A DNA stretch of 64,000 bases. It comes from Roseomonas sp. AR75. Lineage in GTDB: Bacteria; Pseudomonadota; Alphaproteobacteria; Acetobacterales; Acetobacteraceae. The position numbers and the translations under genes were made by a program. Position 1 is the stretch's first letter. Each line of letters opens with the position of its first letter. Positions 50,265 through 58,592 of the stretch are shown here, one piece after another. Under the pieces are notes generated by a model. It was not told the origin of the DNA. It was given only the letters and a program-made list of their open reading frames with translations, and ran no database searches. The stretch is taken from contig NZ_STGB01000004.1 in NCBI RefSeq assembly GCF_005222815.1, forward strand, positions 558,001-622,000. Direction: 5' to 3'.

Positions 50265-51875
50265 TCAGGCGACGCGCCGTGCCCGGTTCAGCGGCCAGTA
50301 GGCATAGCCGGACTCCACCGGGAAGCCGAGGTCCACGCGCGGGTTGCGGGCGATCACGTAGGAGAGGGTGACGATCCCCAGCAGAGGCAGGTCGCGCAGC
50401 ACCTGGCGCTCGATGTCCTGGATGACGGCGACGCGCCGGTCGAAATCCGGCTCGTCCAGCGCCTTCTCGATCTGCGCATCGATGCCGGGCATGGCGACCC
50501 CGTAGTGGCTGTAGTTCTCGCCGCCGCGGCCGTCGGGCTTGACCTGCGCGCGCGACAGAAGCTGCTGCAGGAAGGGCTGCCAGGGGATCGGCGGGAAGCT
50601 CGAGGAGTAGAGCGTCATCGCGTTGCGGTCGCGCCGGTTCTCGGCATGCATCGTCGCGTGGTCGATGATCCGCATGTCGAGATTGATGCCGGCCGCGCGC
50701 AGCTGTTCCTGGATCATCAGCATGATGGAGGCGTAGTCCTCACGCTGGCTGGTGAAGCAGGGGATGGTCACGCCGTTCGGATGCCCGGCTTCGGCCAGCA
50801 GGGTGCGGGCACGTGCGATGTTGTGGCCGTAGCGCAGTTCGGCGGGAAGATCCTCGTCCTTCACTGCACCGGCAAATTGCGGCGCGATGATGCCGACCAT
50901 CGGTACGGAAAGGCCGGAGAAGGCGGCGGCGATCTGCGCGTTGTTGATCGCCAGCCTGATCGCCTGCCGCACGCGCAGATCGTCCAGCGGCGCGCGCGTG
51001 AGATTGAGGTGCAGCGAATTGAAGCTGCCCGGCGCGGTGGCGTCGAAGATCGTGCGCGGCGCGCGCTGGCGGATGGTGGGAATCCAGCCCGGCTGGCGCA
51101 CGCCCTCGATCATGTCCACCTGGCCGGAGGCGAAGGCCAGCGTGCGCGCCGTGGTGTCGGCGATGAAGGCGATGCGCAGCGAGGGGCTGGCCGCCACGCC
51201 GCCGAAGTGCTGCGGGAAAGCGGAGAGCATCACGCCCTGGGCCGGGCTCACGCTGTCCACCTGGTAGGCGCCGGTGCCGATCGGGTCCATGTTGAAGCGC
51301 TCGGCGCCGCGCTCCTCGAAGGCCCTCTTGCAGAGGATGTTCGCCGAAAGCGTCGTCACCATGCTGCCGTTGAACAGGGGGTCGGGACGCCTCAGGTGGA
51401 AGCGCACCGTGTAGCGGTCCGGTGCCTCGATGCGCTCCAGATTCGCGAACAGCGCCTTCTGGTTGGTGACGATCGAAGGGTCGAGCTGGCGGCCGTAGGT
51501 GAAGGCCACGTCCTCCGACGTCATCTCGCCCTGGCCCTTGTGGAACTGCACGCCGCGGCGCAGCCGGTATGTCCAGGTGCGGGCGTCGGCAGAACTCTCC
51601 CAGGCTTCGGCGAGGCTGGGCCGGAAATCCCCGGGGCGCACCGCGAAGGTGCCGTCCTCCGCCTTCACCAGCGTGTCGAAGACCTGCCGGATCGCCCAGG
51701 AATCGCCGCCGGTCAGCGCGGTCTTCTGCGGGTTGAGGCCGGTGGGCGCGCGCGAGGCGAGCGCGATGGTGATCGGTCCAGCCTGCGCCTCCGCGGGCTG
51801 CGCGGCGCCGAGCCCGAGCGATGCGGCGCCGAGCGCGGAGGCCTGCGCCAGAAGGCCCCGTCGTGAGGTGGTCAT
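50265..51875 (-). CDS. ABC transporter substrate-binding protein (DppA/SBP_bac_5), system A
   Basis: A 536-residue periplasmic protein. The N-terminus has a twin-arginine type signal (TTSRRGLLAQASALGAASL, cleavage near AEAQA). SBP_bac_5 features are LAEAWESSADARTWTYRLRRGVQFH, then TSEDVAFTYGR, and DDLRVRQAIRLAINN. It would deliver a peptide-like or other organic ligand to system A. The specificity is unknown. It is separated by 55 bases from the upstream enolase-like gene. Confidence 0.92.
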   Translation of the reverse strand: MTTSRRGLLAQASALGAASLGLGAAQPAEAQAGPITIALASRAPTGLNPQKTALTGGDSWAIRQVFDTLVKAEDGTFAVRPGDFRPSLAEAWESSADARTWTYRLRRGVQFHKGQGEMTSEDVAFTYGRQLDPSIVTNQKALFANLERIEAPDRYTVRFHLRRPDPLFNGSMVTTLSANILCKRAFEERGAERFNMDPIGTGAYQVDSVSPAQGVMLSAFPQHFGGVAASPSLRIAFIADTTARTLAFASGQVDMIEGVRQPGWIPTIRQRAPRTIFDATAPGSFNSLHLNLTRAPLDDLRVRQAIRLAINNAQIAAAFSGLSVPMVGIIAPQFAGAVKDEDLPAELRYGHNIARARTLLAEAGHPNGVTIPCFTSQREDYASIMLMIQEQLRAAGINLDMRIIDHATMHAENRRDRNAMTLYSSSFPPIPWQPFLQQLLSRAQVKPDGRGGENYSHYGVAMPGIDAQIEKALDEPDFDRRVAVIQDIERQVLRDLPLLGIVTLSYVIARNPRVDLGFPVESGYAYWPLNRARRVA

Positions 51876-51930
51876 GCGTCTCTCCCCTTGCGCGCCGTGT
51901 TTCCCGGTGAGGTCCGGCGTTTGATCCTGA

Positions 51931-53046
51931 TCAGATGGCGAGCGGGATCTTGCGTCGCTCCATCTCCGCGGCGTCGAAGTCCATCCCGAGGCCAGGCGAC
52001 GTCGGCACGGTGAAGATCCCGTCCTTGGGCTCCGACGGGTTCACGAAGATGGCGCCCGCGCGTTCCCAGTTGTCCGCAAGCTCGACCGGCTTGGCCAGGT
52101 GCATCACCGTCGAGAGCAGGTGCAGATTGGCGAGGTGCCCTATGGAGGGCTGCGTCTGGTGCGGCACGAATTCGACGCCATGCGCATGCGCCAGCGCCGC
52201 GCACTGCATCATGCCGGTGATGCCGCCCATCTTCACGATGTCCGGCTGCACCATGCGGACGCCCGCGTTGATCAGGTCCTTCAGCCCCTGCAGCGTGTAG
52301 GTCTGCTCTCCGGCCGAGACGGTGATGTCGAGCCGCTGCGCAACCTCGCCCATGGAGGCGATGTGATAGTGCTGCACCGGTTCCTCGAACCAAGTGTAGC
52401 CGAGATCCTCGAGCGCGCGGCCGACGCGCATGGCGCCACCGACCGAGTAGCCGTTGTTGGCGTCGAACCCGATGACGAAGTCGTCGCCGAGCAGCTTGCG
52501 CACTGCGCGCGCCTTGGCGATGTCGCCCTTGATGTCCACGTCCACCTTCGTGCGGTCGCCGTCCCAGCGGATCTTCACCGCCGCAGGCTTCTCCTTCGCC
52601 ACACGCCGCTCCACGACCCGCAGTACTTCGTCTACGCTGCGCCAGGCATTGCCGCCGATCGAGGCGTAGCAGGCGAGTTGGGTCCGCCAGGCGCCGCCGA
52701 GCAGCTTATGGACCGGAAGTCCCAGGCGCTTGCCCTTGAGATCCCATAACGCGATATCGAGCGCCGCCAGCGCGCCCGTGACGGCGCCTTCGGGCCCGAG
52801 CTTGATGAGCTTGTGGAACAGCGTGTCGAGCAGGACGGCATGGTCGAACGGGTCCTTGCCCGCCAGAACCGGCGCCATGTGCTTCGCGATGATGACCAGC
52901 GAGGCAAGCCCGCCTTCCATGGGCGAGGCTTCCCCGAGCCCCACCAGCCCGTCATCCGTTTCGATCCGGACGAAGGCGCTGCGCGCACCCTGCTTTCCGG
53001 GCTCGCCCCATCGCACCTGGAACGGCTCGACCGCGCTGATCTTCAT
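51931..53046 (-). CDS. Mandelate racemase / muconate-lactonizing-type enolase-superfamily enzyme
   Basis: A 371-residue enzyme. It has an N-terminal capping domain (FVRIETDDGLVGLGEASPMEGG) and a TIM barrel with the base motif VKIRWDGD. Metal ligands are in IGFDANNGYSV, TWFEEPVQHY and VSAGEQTYT. The last-strand residues are VEFVPHQTQPSIG with a histidine. The superfamily dehydrates sugar acids or racemises; the Lys-x-Arg variant leaves the precise substrate open. It is directly upstream of ABC system A and likely acts on the imported ligand. Confidence 0.88.
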   Translation of the reverse strand: MKISAVEPFQVRWGEPGKQGARSAFVRIETDDGLVGLGEASPMEGGLASLVIIAKHMAPVLAGKDPFDHAVLLDTLFHKLIKLGPEGAVTGALAALDIALWDLKGKRLGLPVHKLLGGAWRTQLACYASIGGNAWRSVDEVLRVVERRVAKEKPAAVKIRWDGDRTKVDVDIKGDIAKARAVRKLLGDDFVIGFDANNGYSVGGAMRVGRALEDLGYTWFEEPVQHYHIASMGEVAQRLDITVSAGEQTYTLQGLKDLINAGVRMVQPDIVKMGGITGMMQCAALAHAHGVEFVPHQTQPSIGHLANLHLLSTVMHLAKPVELADNWERAGAIFVNPSEPKDGIFTVPTSPGLGMDFDAAEMERRKIPLAI

Positions 53047-53347
53047 GGATGTCCGCGTCCTCCAGGCATGGACACTGGCATTGCCTCCTCGCCGCGACAA
53101 TAGATTCCTCGTTCGTCTCTGATCTCGACCGGCACGGCGCGAGCAGCGGGGGAGGATTACTTGCGCCACCCGGATGGCGGCGGCGGCCGCAGTTGCACGC
53201 CGCGACAGTGGGAGCCACGGCGCGGACGCCCCTGGTGCGCGACTTCAGAACCGATCGGGCGATCTCGGTCTGTCGGCGCCGAGGGCGAGAGTGGGTCGCT
53301 TCGAAGGATCATGACGACAATGCGTGAAAGCCACGAGGACCCCTCGC
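53047..53347. other. Gap between the two catabolic gene blocks
   Basis: About 300 bases separate the enolase-like gene from the phosphorylase gene upstream on the same strand. No gene is convincing here; open frames on both strands have unfavourable codon use. No clear terminator or operator was seen. It may hold the promoter for the enolase/ABC system A operon. Confidence 0.4.
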
Positions 53348-54190
53348 TCAGCGGTCCAGGCTGGTGTCGCGCAGCCAGGGCGGCGGGCTGCCGTGGAAGG
53401 CACCGCTCAGCGCGGTCCGGCAACCGCACCCGGCGGCCGGCAAGGCCCTGACCGCGGCCATCGCCTCGATCAGGATCCGCTCAATCAGGTCGTGCAGCCC
53501 GCCGCTGTAGTAGACATCGTTCATGCTGCCGGGCCCGAAATGGATGACGGCCGGCGCCATCCCGGCGCCGTAGTTGATCACGGGCGCGATGGAGGCGAAG
53601 CACAACTCGGCCTCGCGCGCCATCACGACCTCCGGCACGAGCGGCGTTCCGACGATATCCGCGCCTTCAAGGCGCAGCGCGCGGATCTCCGCCGGCGTCT
53701 CGAAGCGTGGTCCCTCGGTGCAGGCGAAGACGCCGCGCGGGATGACGCGATCACTGAGGCGGGACGCGGCGCCGATCAGCGCGCCGCGCAGCCGCGGGCA
53801 GAAGGGCTCGGTCATGTCCACGCGCACCCAGCATTCGCAATCGTCGAACAACGAGAGGGGCCGGTTCTTCGTGCGATCCAGCACATCGTCGCTGATCACG
53901 ATGTCGCCGGGGCGGATCGCCATGTTCACCGAGCCGATGGCGTTCTGCGACACAACGTCCCGCACGCCGAGTTCGCGCAGCGCCCAGATGTTGGCGCGGA
54001 AGTTGATGCGATGGCTTGGCAGCGTGAGGCCGGCACCGTAGCGCAGCAGCACTGCCGCCTCGTGCCCGCCGATGCGGCCGGTGAGGATCGAGGCTTCGCC
54101 GAACGGCGTCGCCACGCGATGTTCGCGCCGGTCCTGCAGCAGCGTCTCGGAGGCCGCGCTGGTGATCAGGCCGATGGGGGCGTCGCTCAT
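53348..54190 (-). CDS. MTAP/PNP-family nucleoside phosphorylase
   Basis: A 280-residue phosphorylase starting at the ATG at 54190, overlapping the amidohydrolase by 4 bases. The phosphate/purine motifs are LRYGAGLTLPSHRINFRANIWAL, VVSQNAIGSVN and FACTEGPRFETPAEIRALRLEGADIVG, followed by TPLVPEVVMARE. The family cleaves 5'-methylthioadenosine or related nucleosides with phosphate. The purine-pocket triplet before PEVV reads GTP-L rather than the usual GMT, so it may prefer a 6-oxopurine such as methylthioinosine. The neighbour gene fits that idea. Confidence 0.85.
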   Translation of the reverse strand: MSDAPIGLITSAASETLLQDRREHRVATPFGEASILTGRIGGHEAAVLLRYGAGLTLPSHRINFRANIWALRELGVRDVVSQNAIGSVNMAIRPGDIVISDDVLDRTKNRPLSLFDDCECWVRVDMTEPFCPRLRGALIGAASRLSDRVIPRGVFACTEGPRFETPAEIRALRLEGADIVGTPLVPEVVMAREAELCFASIAPVINYGAGMAPAVIHFGPGSMNDVYYSGGLHDLIERILIEAMAAVRALPAAGCGCRTALSGAFHGSPPPWLRDTSLDR

Positions 54191-55494
54191 GCCGGAAGGG
54201 CCTCGCAATACAGGCGGGAGATGCGGGCGCGCAGCGCGGCTTCGTCCACGCGAAGCAGGCGGCCATCGACGAAGACGGTTTCGCCGGCGACCAGGACCTC
54301 GCGCACATGCTGCGGCCCGGCGCGGAAGACCAGGTCCGACAGCACGCGATGTGGCGTCAGTCCAAGCGGATGATCGAGGTCCAGGACCACGAGGTCCGCC
54401 TGCTTCCCCGCTTCCAGGCTGCCGATCTCGTCGTCCCAGCCGAGCACGCGCGCGCCCTCGATGGTGGCCATCGCGAAAGCATCCGCGGCGGTCAGTGCGT
54501 AACCGTCCAGGCTGGTGGCGCGGGCCAGCAGCACGCCGAACTTCATCTCTGCGAAGATGTCCTGCGCGTTGTTCGACAGCATCCCGTCCGTGCCGAGGCC
54601 CACCGGCACGCGGCGCGCGCGCATCGCCTTCACCGGGGCGATACCGCTGGCAAGCTTGGCATTGCTGATCGGGTTGTGCGCCACGCCCGCGCCGGAGGCT
54701 GCAAGCAGGTCCAGCTCCTCCTCGTCGAGCCAGACGCAATGGGCGAGGATGCTGTTGCGATCGAGCAGGCCGAGCCGGTGCAGATGCCGCAGCGGCGTGG
54801 TGCCGTGGCGCTCGATGATCATCTCCGTCTCGCGCCGGTTCTCCGCGAGGTGGATGACGAAGGGCAGGCCGTGGCGTTCCGCCGCATCCTTCACCTCGCG
54901 CAGCAGTTCCGGCGTGCAGTTGTAGGGCGAATGGGCCCCGAGATAGTGGCGGCAGAGGCCGTTGCCCGACTGCGCGCGCATTGCCTCAAGCGTCTCCTCC
55001 AGCGCCAGCGGCCAGTTCGGGCGGCCGGCGCTGCGCAGGCTGGGCGAGTTCGCCAGCGCGCCGCTCAGTGAACGCATTCCCATCCCGCTCGCCACTTCGC
55101 CGAAGATGCCGGCACCGAAGCGCGTGCAGTCGCAGACGGTGGTGACGCCGTTGCGCAGCATCTCCGCCACCGCGATGGCGCTGCCCCAGCGATTGTCCTC
55201 GAGCGTCAGATGCGCGGTGGTGGGCGCGAGCGCCGCGGCCCATTGGAACAGGTCGCCCTCGTCGCAGCAGCCGCGATGCAGGCTCATGCCGCCATGGGCG
55301 TGGGTGTTGATCAGGCCGGGGATCACCACGCGGCCGCCCAGGTCGCGTTCCGCAGTACCCTCCGGCTGCTCGGGCATCGCGGCCACCGGCCCGACCCAGG
55401 CGATGCGGCTGCCCTCCAGCACCAGGGCGCCATCGGGGATGAAGCCGTCCGGCAGGCCGGTGCACAGGAACAGGTTGCGCAGGACGCTGCGCAT
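54187..55494 (-). CDS. Amidohydrolase of the MTA/SAH deaminase (MtaD/SsnA) type
   Basis: A 435-residue metal-dependent deaminase. Metal ligands are in PGLINTHAHGGMSLHRG, FVIHLAENRRE (a histidine and glutamate), ILAHCVWLDEEEL and VGLGTDGMLSNNAQD. AHLTLEDNRWGSA and ATIEGARVLGWDDEIGSLE are family landmarks. It likely deaminates an adenosine analogue to an inosine analogue, the step before the adjacent phosphorylase. S-adenosylhomocysteine or guanine-type substrates remain possible. It abuts the FAD gene at position 55494. Confidence 0.85.
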   Translation of the reverse strand: MRSVLRNLFLCTGLPDGFIPDGALVLEGSRIAWVGPVAAMPEQPEGTAERDLGGRVVIPGLINTHAHGGMSLHRGCCDEGDLFQWAAALAPTTAHLTLEDNRWGSAIAVAEMLRNGVTTVCDCTRFGAGIFGEVASGMGMRSLSGALANSPSLRSAGRPNWPLALEETLEAMRAQSGNGLCRHYLGAHSPYNCTPELLREVKDAAERHGLPFVIHLAENRRETEMIIERHGTTPLRHLHRLGLLDRNSILAHCVWLDEEELDLLAASGAGVAHNPISNAKLASGIAPVKAMRARRVPVGLGTDGMLSNNAQDIFAEMKFGVLLARATSLDGYALTAADAFAMATIEGARVLGWDDEIGSLEAGKQADLVVLDLDHPLGLTPHRVLSDLVFRAGPQHVREVLVAGETVFVDGRLLRVDEAALRARISRLYCEALPA

Positions 55495-56804
55495 CAGATG
55501 AGCGCACCGTTGCGCAGCAACTCGCCACGCAGCGCCTCCACATCCAGCTTCCGTGGCATGACGCGCTTTCCGAGGCTCAGCGCCGCCGCGGTCCCCGCCG
55601 CCTGGCCCATCGCCATGCCCGGCCCCATCACGCGCACCGACGCCTGCCCATCATGCGTGGCGGAGACGCATCGGCCGGCCAGCAGCAGCCCATCCACCTC
55701 CAGCGGCAGCAGGCAGCCATAGGGCACATGGTAGTAGTCGTCGCCCGGCAGATGCAGGCGCACCGTCTCCATGTTGGGCGTGTGGTCCTCGATCGGCCAG
55801 GAACTGCGGCAGATCGCGCTGTCGAAGTGCCGCGCGCCGAGCACGTCCTCGCGCGTCAGCACGTATTCGCCCATGATCCGCCGCGTCTCCCGCACGCCGA
55901 GCTGGGGAGCGATGGCATCCACATGCGCCTCCTCAAACCCCGGCACGTATTTCTGCAGGAACTTCGCGAACAACCCGACCTGGCGGCGACCTTCCAGCGT
56001 GCCATTGGTCAGACTCCACGGGTCGGTGCCGTCCACGCCATGCACGCGGCTCATGTTCACATGCACCTTGCCCTTCGGAGGGATGGGCGAGAAGGAGCCG
56101 CTGACGCGCGGGAAGCTGAATTCGCCGCGCTGCTGAGTCTCGATCAGCAGGCGTCGGATCTCGCTCTCGGGGAAGGCCATGGCCCGCTCGATGTCCACGC
56201 CGCCCATGTAGAAGACCATGGTCGGCGCCTGCATCACCTCGCTCTTCTCATATGGCGCGCCGCAGAGCGCCGCGACGTCGCCATCGCCCGAGGCGTCGAT
56301 CACCCGCCGCGCGAGGATCGCTTCCCGTCCGCCCTTGTGCTCCACGACCACGCCGCGGATCACGCCGTCGCGGATCAGCACTTCCGACATCACGGTATGC
56401 AGCAGCAACTCGACGCCGGCCTCCTGCAGCCAGTCGTCGAGCACCAGCTTGAACATCTCGTGGTCCACCTGGAAGCGGTGGCGGTACTTGTAGCCCGCGC
56501 CGATGCGCTCCAGCCGCTGCATCGCCTCGTGCGGGATCCCGCCGACGAGGAGCTGGTGCGTGGAGTCCGGCCCGCAGGTGTAGACGCCGCAGAACACGCC
56601 GACCATGGCGGCGGTCGCGGTGCCCCCGAGGAAGCCGTAGCGATCCAGCAGCAGCACCTTCGCTCCGGCGCGCGCCGCGGCGACGGCCGCCGCGCAGCCG
56701 GAGGTGCCGCCGCCGACCACCAGCACATCCACCTCGCGCGAGACAGGCAAGGTGCGCGCGGGCTCCAGGATGCTGCCGGCGGCAGGATCGAAGGCGATGG
56801 CCAT
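55494..56804 (-). CDS. FAD-dependent oxidoreductase
   Basis: A 436-residue flavoprotein of the FAD_oxidored type. The dinucleotide motif VLVVGGGTSGCAAAVAAARAGAKVLLLDRYGFLGG (blocks around residues 27-61) is followed by VIDASGDGDVAALCGAP and the closing PYGCLLPLEVDGLLLAGRCVSATHDGQASVRV, where FAD binds. There is no N-terminal signal. Substrate unknown. It sits between ABC system B and the deaminase/phosphorylase pair, so it may oxidise part of the imported compound. Confidence 0.87.
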   Translation of the reverse strand: MAIAFDPAAGSILEPARTLPVSREVDVLVVGGGTSGCAAAVAAARAGAKVLLLDRYGFLGGTATAAMVGVFCGVYTCGPDSTHQLLVGGIPHEAMQRLERIGAGYKYRHRFQVDHEMFKLVLDDWLQEAGVELLLHTVMSEVLIRDGVIRGVVVEHKGGREAILARRVIDASGDGDVAALCGAPYEKSEVMQAPTMVFYMGGVDIERAMAFPESEIRRLLIETQQRGEFSFPRVSGSFSPIPPKGKVHVNMSRVHGVDGTDPWSLTNGTLEGRRQVGLFAKFLQKYVPGFEEAHVDAIAPQLGVRETRRIMGEYVLTREDVLGARHFDSAICRSSWPIEDHTPNMETVRLHLPGDDYYHVPYGCLLPLEVDGLLLAGRCVSATHDGQASVRVMGPGMAMGQAAGTAAALSLGKRVMPRKLDVEALRGELLRNGALI

Positions 56805-56807
56805 GGC

Positions 56808-57659
56808 TCAGTTCTCCACCTGCGAGAGGCGCGGGTCCAGCATGTCCCGCAGCCGGTCACCAACCAGATTGATGCCGATCACAGTGAGGAACAGCGCGAA
56901 GCCGGGCATCGCCGCCACCCACCACGCATTCGCCACGTAGTTGCGCCCATCCGCGATCATCGCGCCCCAGGTCGGGATGGAAGGCGGCACGCCGAGGCCG
57001 AGGAAGCTCAGCGAGGATTCGAACAGGATCATCTTCGCCACCAGCAGCCCGCTGATCACGGTGACGGAGGACATCACGTTCGGCAGCAGGTGACGCGTGA
57101 CGATGCGGATGGGCCGCGTGCCGGCGGCCTGTGCGGCCAGCACGAAGTCCAGGTTCCGCAGCACGAGGCATTCCGCGCGCACCACCCGCGCATACTGCAC
57201 CCAGTTCGCCACGCCGAGCACCAGGATGAGGTTCAGCAGGCTCGGCCCGAGCACTGCCACGACGGCAAGCGCCAGGACGAGGAAGGGAATGGCGAGCTGC
57301 ACATCGGCGACCGCCATGAGCGCGCGGCCGACGCCCCGGTCGTCATAGCCTGCGGCGAGACCCGCGGAGACGCCGACCAGGGCCGAAACCACCATCGCCG
57401 AGACCCCGACCAGCATCGACACCCGCGCGCCGACGATCAAGCGACTGAGGATGTCGCGCCCCAGCGCGTCGGTGCCCAGCCAGTGCGCACCCTCCTCGCC
57501 TTGCGACAGTGGCGGCAACAGGCGGGACATGATGTCCTGCGCATCGGGGTCGTGCGGCGAAATCGCCGGGCCGAGGATGGCCGCGGCGAGCGCAACCAGC
57601 ACGATCGCCAGACCAGTCGCGGCGGGCAGGCTGCGGAGGAAGCGCCGAAGAACGTCCAT
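56808..57659 (-). CDS. ABC transporter permease (DppC-like), system B
   Basis: A 283-residue permease. The start region has ATGLAIVLVALAAAILGPAISPHDPDA, then HWLGTDALGRDILSRLIVGARVS. The coupling loop is LDFVLAAQAAGTRPIRIVTRHLLPNV, and the closing segment is FESSLSFLGLGVPPSIPTWG. Works with the DppB-like protein directly upstream. No ATPase gene is linked to this set. Confidence 0.92.
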   Translation of the reverse strand: MDVLRRFLRSLPAATGLAIVLVALAAAILGPAISPHDPDAQDIMSRLLPPLSQGEEGAHWLGTDALGRDILSRLIVGARVSMLVGVSAMVVSALVGVSAGLAAGYDDRGVGRALMAVADVQLAIPFLVLALAVVAVLGPSLLNLILVLGVANWVQYARVVRAECLVLRNLDFVLAAQAAGTRPIRIVTRHLLPNVMSSVTVISGLLVAKMILFESSLSFLGLGVPPSIPTWGAMIADGRNYVANAWWVAAMPGFALFLTVIGINLVGDRLRDMLDPRLSQVEN

Positions 57660-58577
57660 TCAGCGCCGCCTGATCCGCGGGTCCAGAAGCGCATAGAGGA
57701 TGTCGACCAGCAGGTTGATGCTGACGATCAGCACGGCCATGAACACGACGAAGGCCTGAACGACGGTGAAGTCGCGGTTGGTGATTGACTGGATCGCCAG
57801 ACGCCCGATGCCGGGCCAGGCGAAGATCTCCTCGGTGATCACGGCGCCGCCCAGCAGCGCGCCGACCTGCAGACCGACCACGGTGATCGTGGGAATGGCG
57901 GCATTGCGCAACGCGTGGACGAAGATCACCGTGCCCGATGCCAATCCCTTCGATCGCGCGGTGCGGATGTAGTCGGACTGCAGCACCTCGATCATCGAGG
58001 AGCGCAGGAGCCGCGTGATGATCGCGGTGGAATAGGCGGCCAGCGCCATCGCCGGCATCACCAGGTTCTGCCAACCGCCGCGGCCCGAGGGCGGCAGCAA
58101 TTGCCACGTCTCGGACAGCAGCAGGATCAGCATGATCGCCAGCCAGAACACCGGAAAGCTCTGCCCGACCAGCGAGAACAGCAGACCCGCCCGGTCCGCC
58201 ACCCGTCCCCGCTGGACGGCCGTCAGGATGCCAAGAGGCACGGCGATCGCCAGCGAGAGCGCCAGCGCGGCTGCACTCAGTTCCAGCGTTGCCGGCAGTC
58301 GCTCCAGCACCAGACCCATCGCCGGCTGCTCGTAGCGGAGCGACAGGCCGAAATCGCCGCGCAGGGCGTTGCCGAGGAAGTCGAGGAACTGCAGCGGCAG
58401 CGGGCGGTCGAAGCCCATCAGATGCCGCACGCGCTGGATCTCCTCCAGCGTCGCCTCGGGCGGCAGGAACAGGGCGGTCGGATCGCCGCCGAGCCGGATC
58501 AGGAAGAACACCGCCACCGCGACGCCGAAGACGACTCCGACGGCGTGCAGCAGCCGCGTGACCAGGAAGGCCAACAC
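57660..58577 (-). CDS. ABC transporter permease (DppB-like), system B
   Basis: A 305-residue permease. It starts MLAFLVTRLLHAVGVVFGVA and has a Gly-Gly-Asp-Pro (GGDPTAL) near residue 30. The coupling loop is YIRTARSKGLASGTVIFVHALRNAAIP. It ends VSINLLVDILYALLDPRIRRR. Its stop is immediately next to the DppC-like start. The system B binding protein gene lies 15 bases upstream. Confidence 0.92.
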   Translation of the reverse strand: MLAFLVTRLLHAVGVVFGVAVAVFFLIRLGGDPTALFLPPEATLEEIQRVRHLMGFDRPLPLQFLDFLGNALRGDFGLSLRYEQPAMGLVLERLPATLELSAAALALSLAIAVPLGILTAVQRGRVADRAGLLFSLVGQSFPVFWLAIMLILLLSETWQLLPPSGRGGWQNLVMPAMALAAYSTAIITRLLRSSMIEVLQSDYIRTARSKGLASGTVIFVHALRNAAIPTITVVGLQVGALLGGAVITEEIFAWPGIGRLAIQSITNRDFTVVQAFVVFMAVLIVSINLLVDILYALLDPRIRRR

Positions 58578-58592
58578 GTCAGACGTGCATCC

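Noticed and set aside
53157..53429. Overlapping open frames in the gap before the enolase-like gene
   Set aside because: The products are Arg/Pro-rich, have no motif, and overlap the end of the phosphorylase gene.
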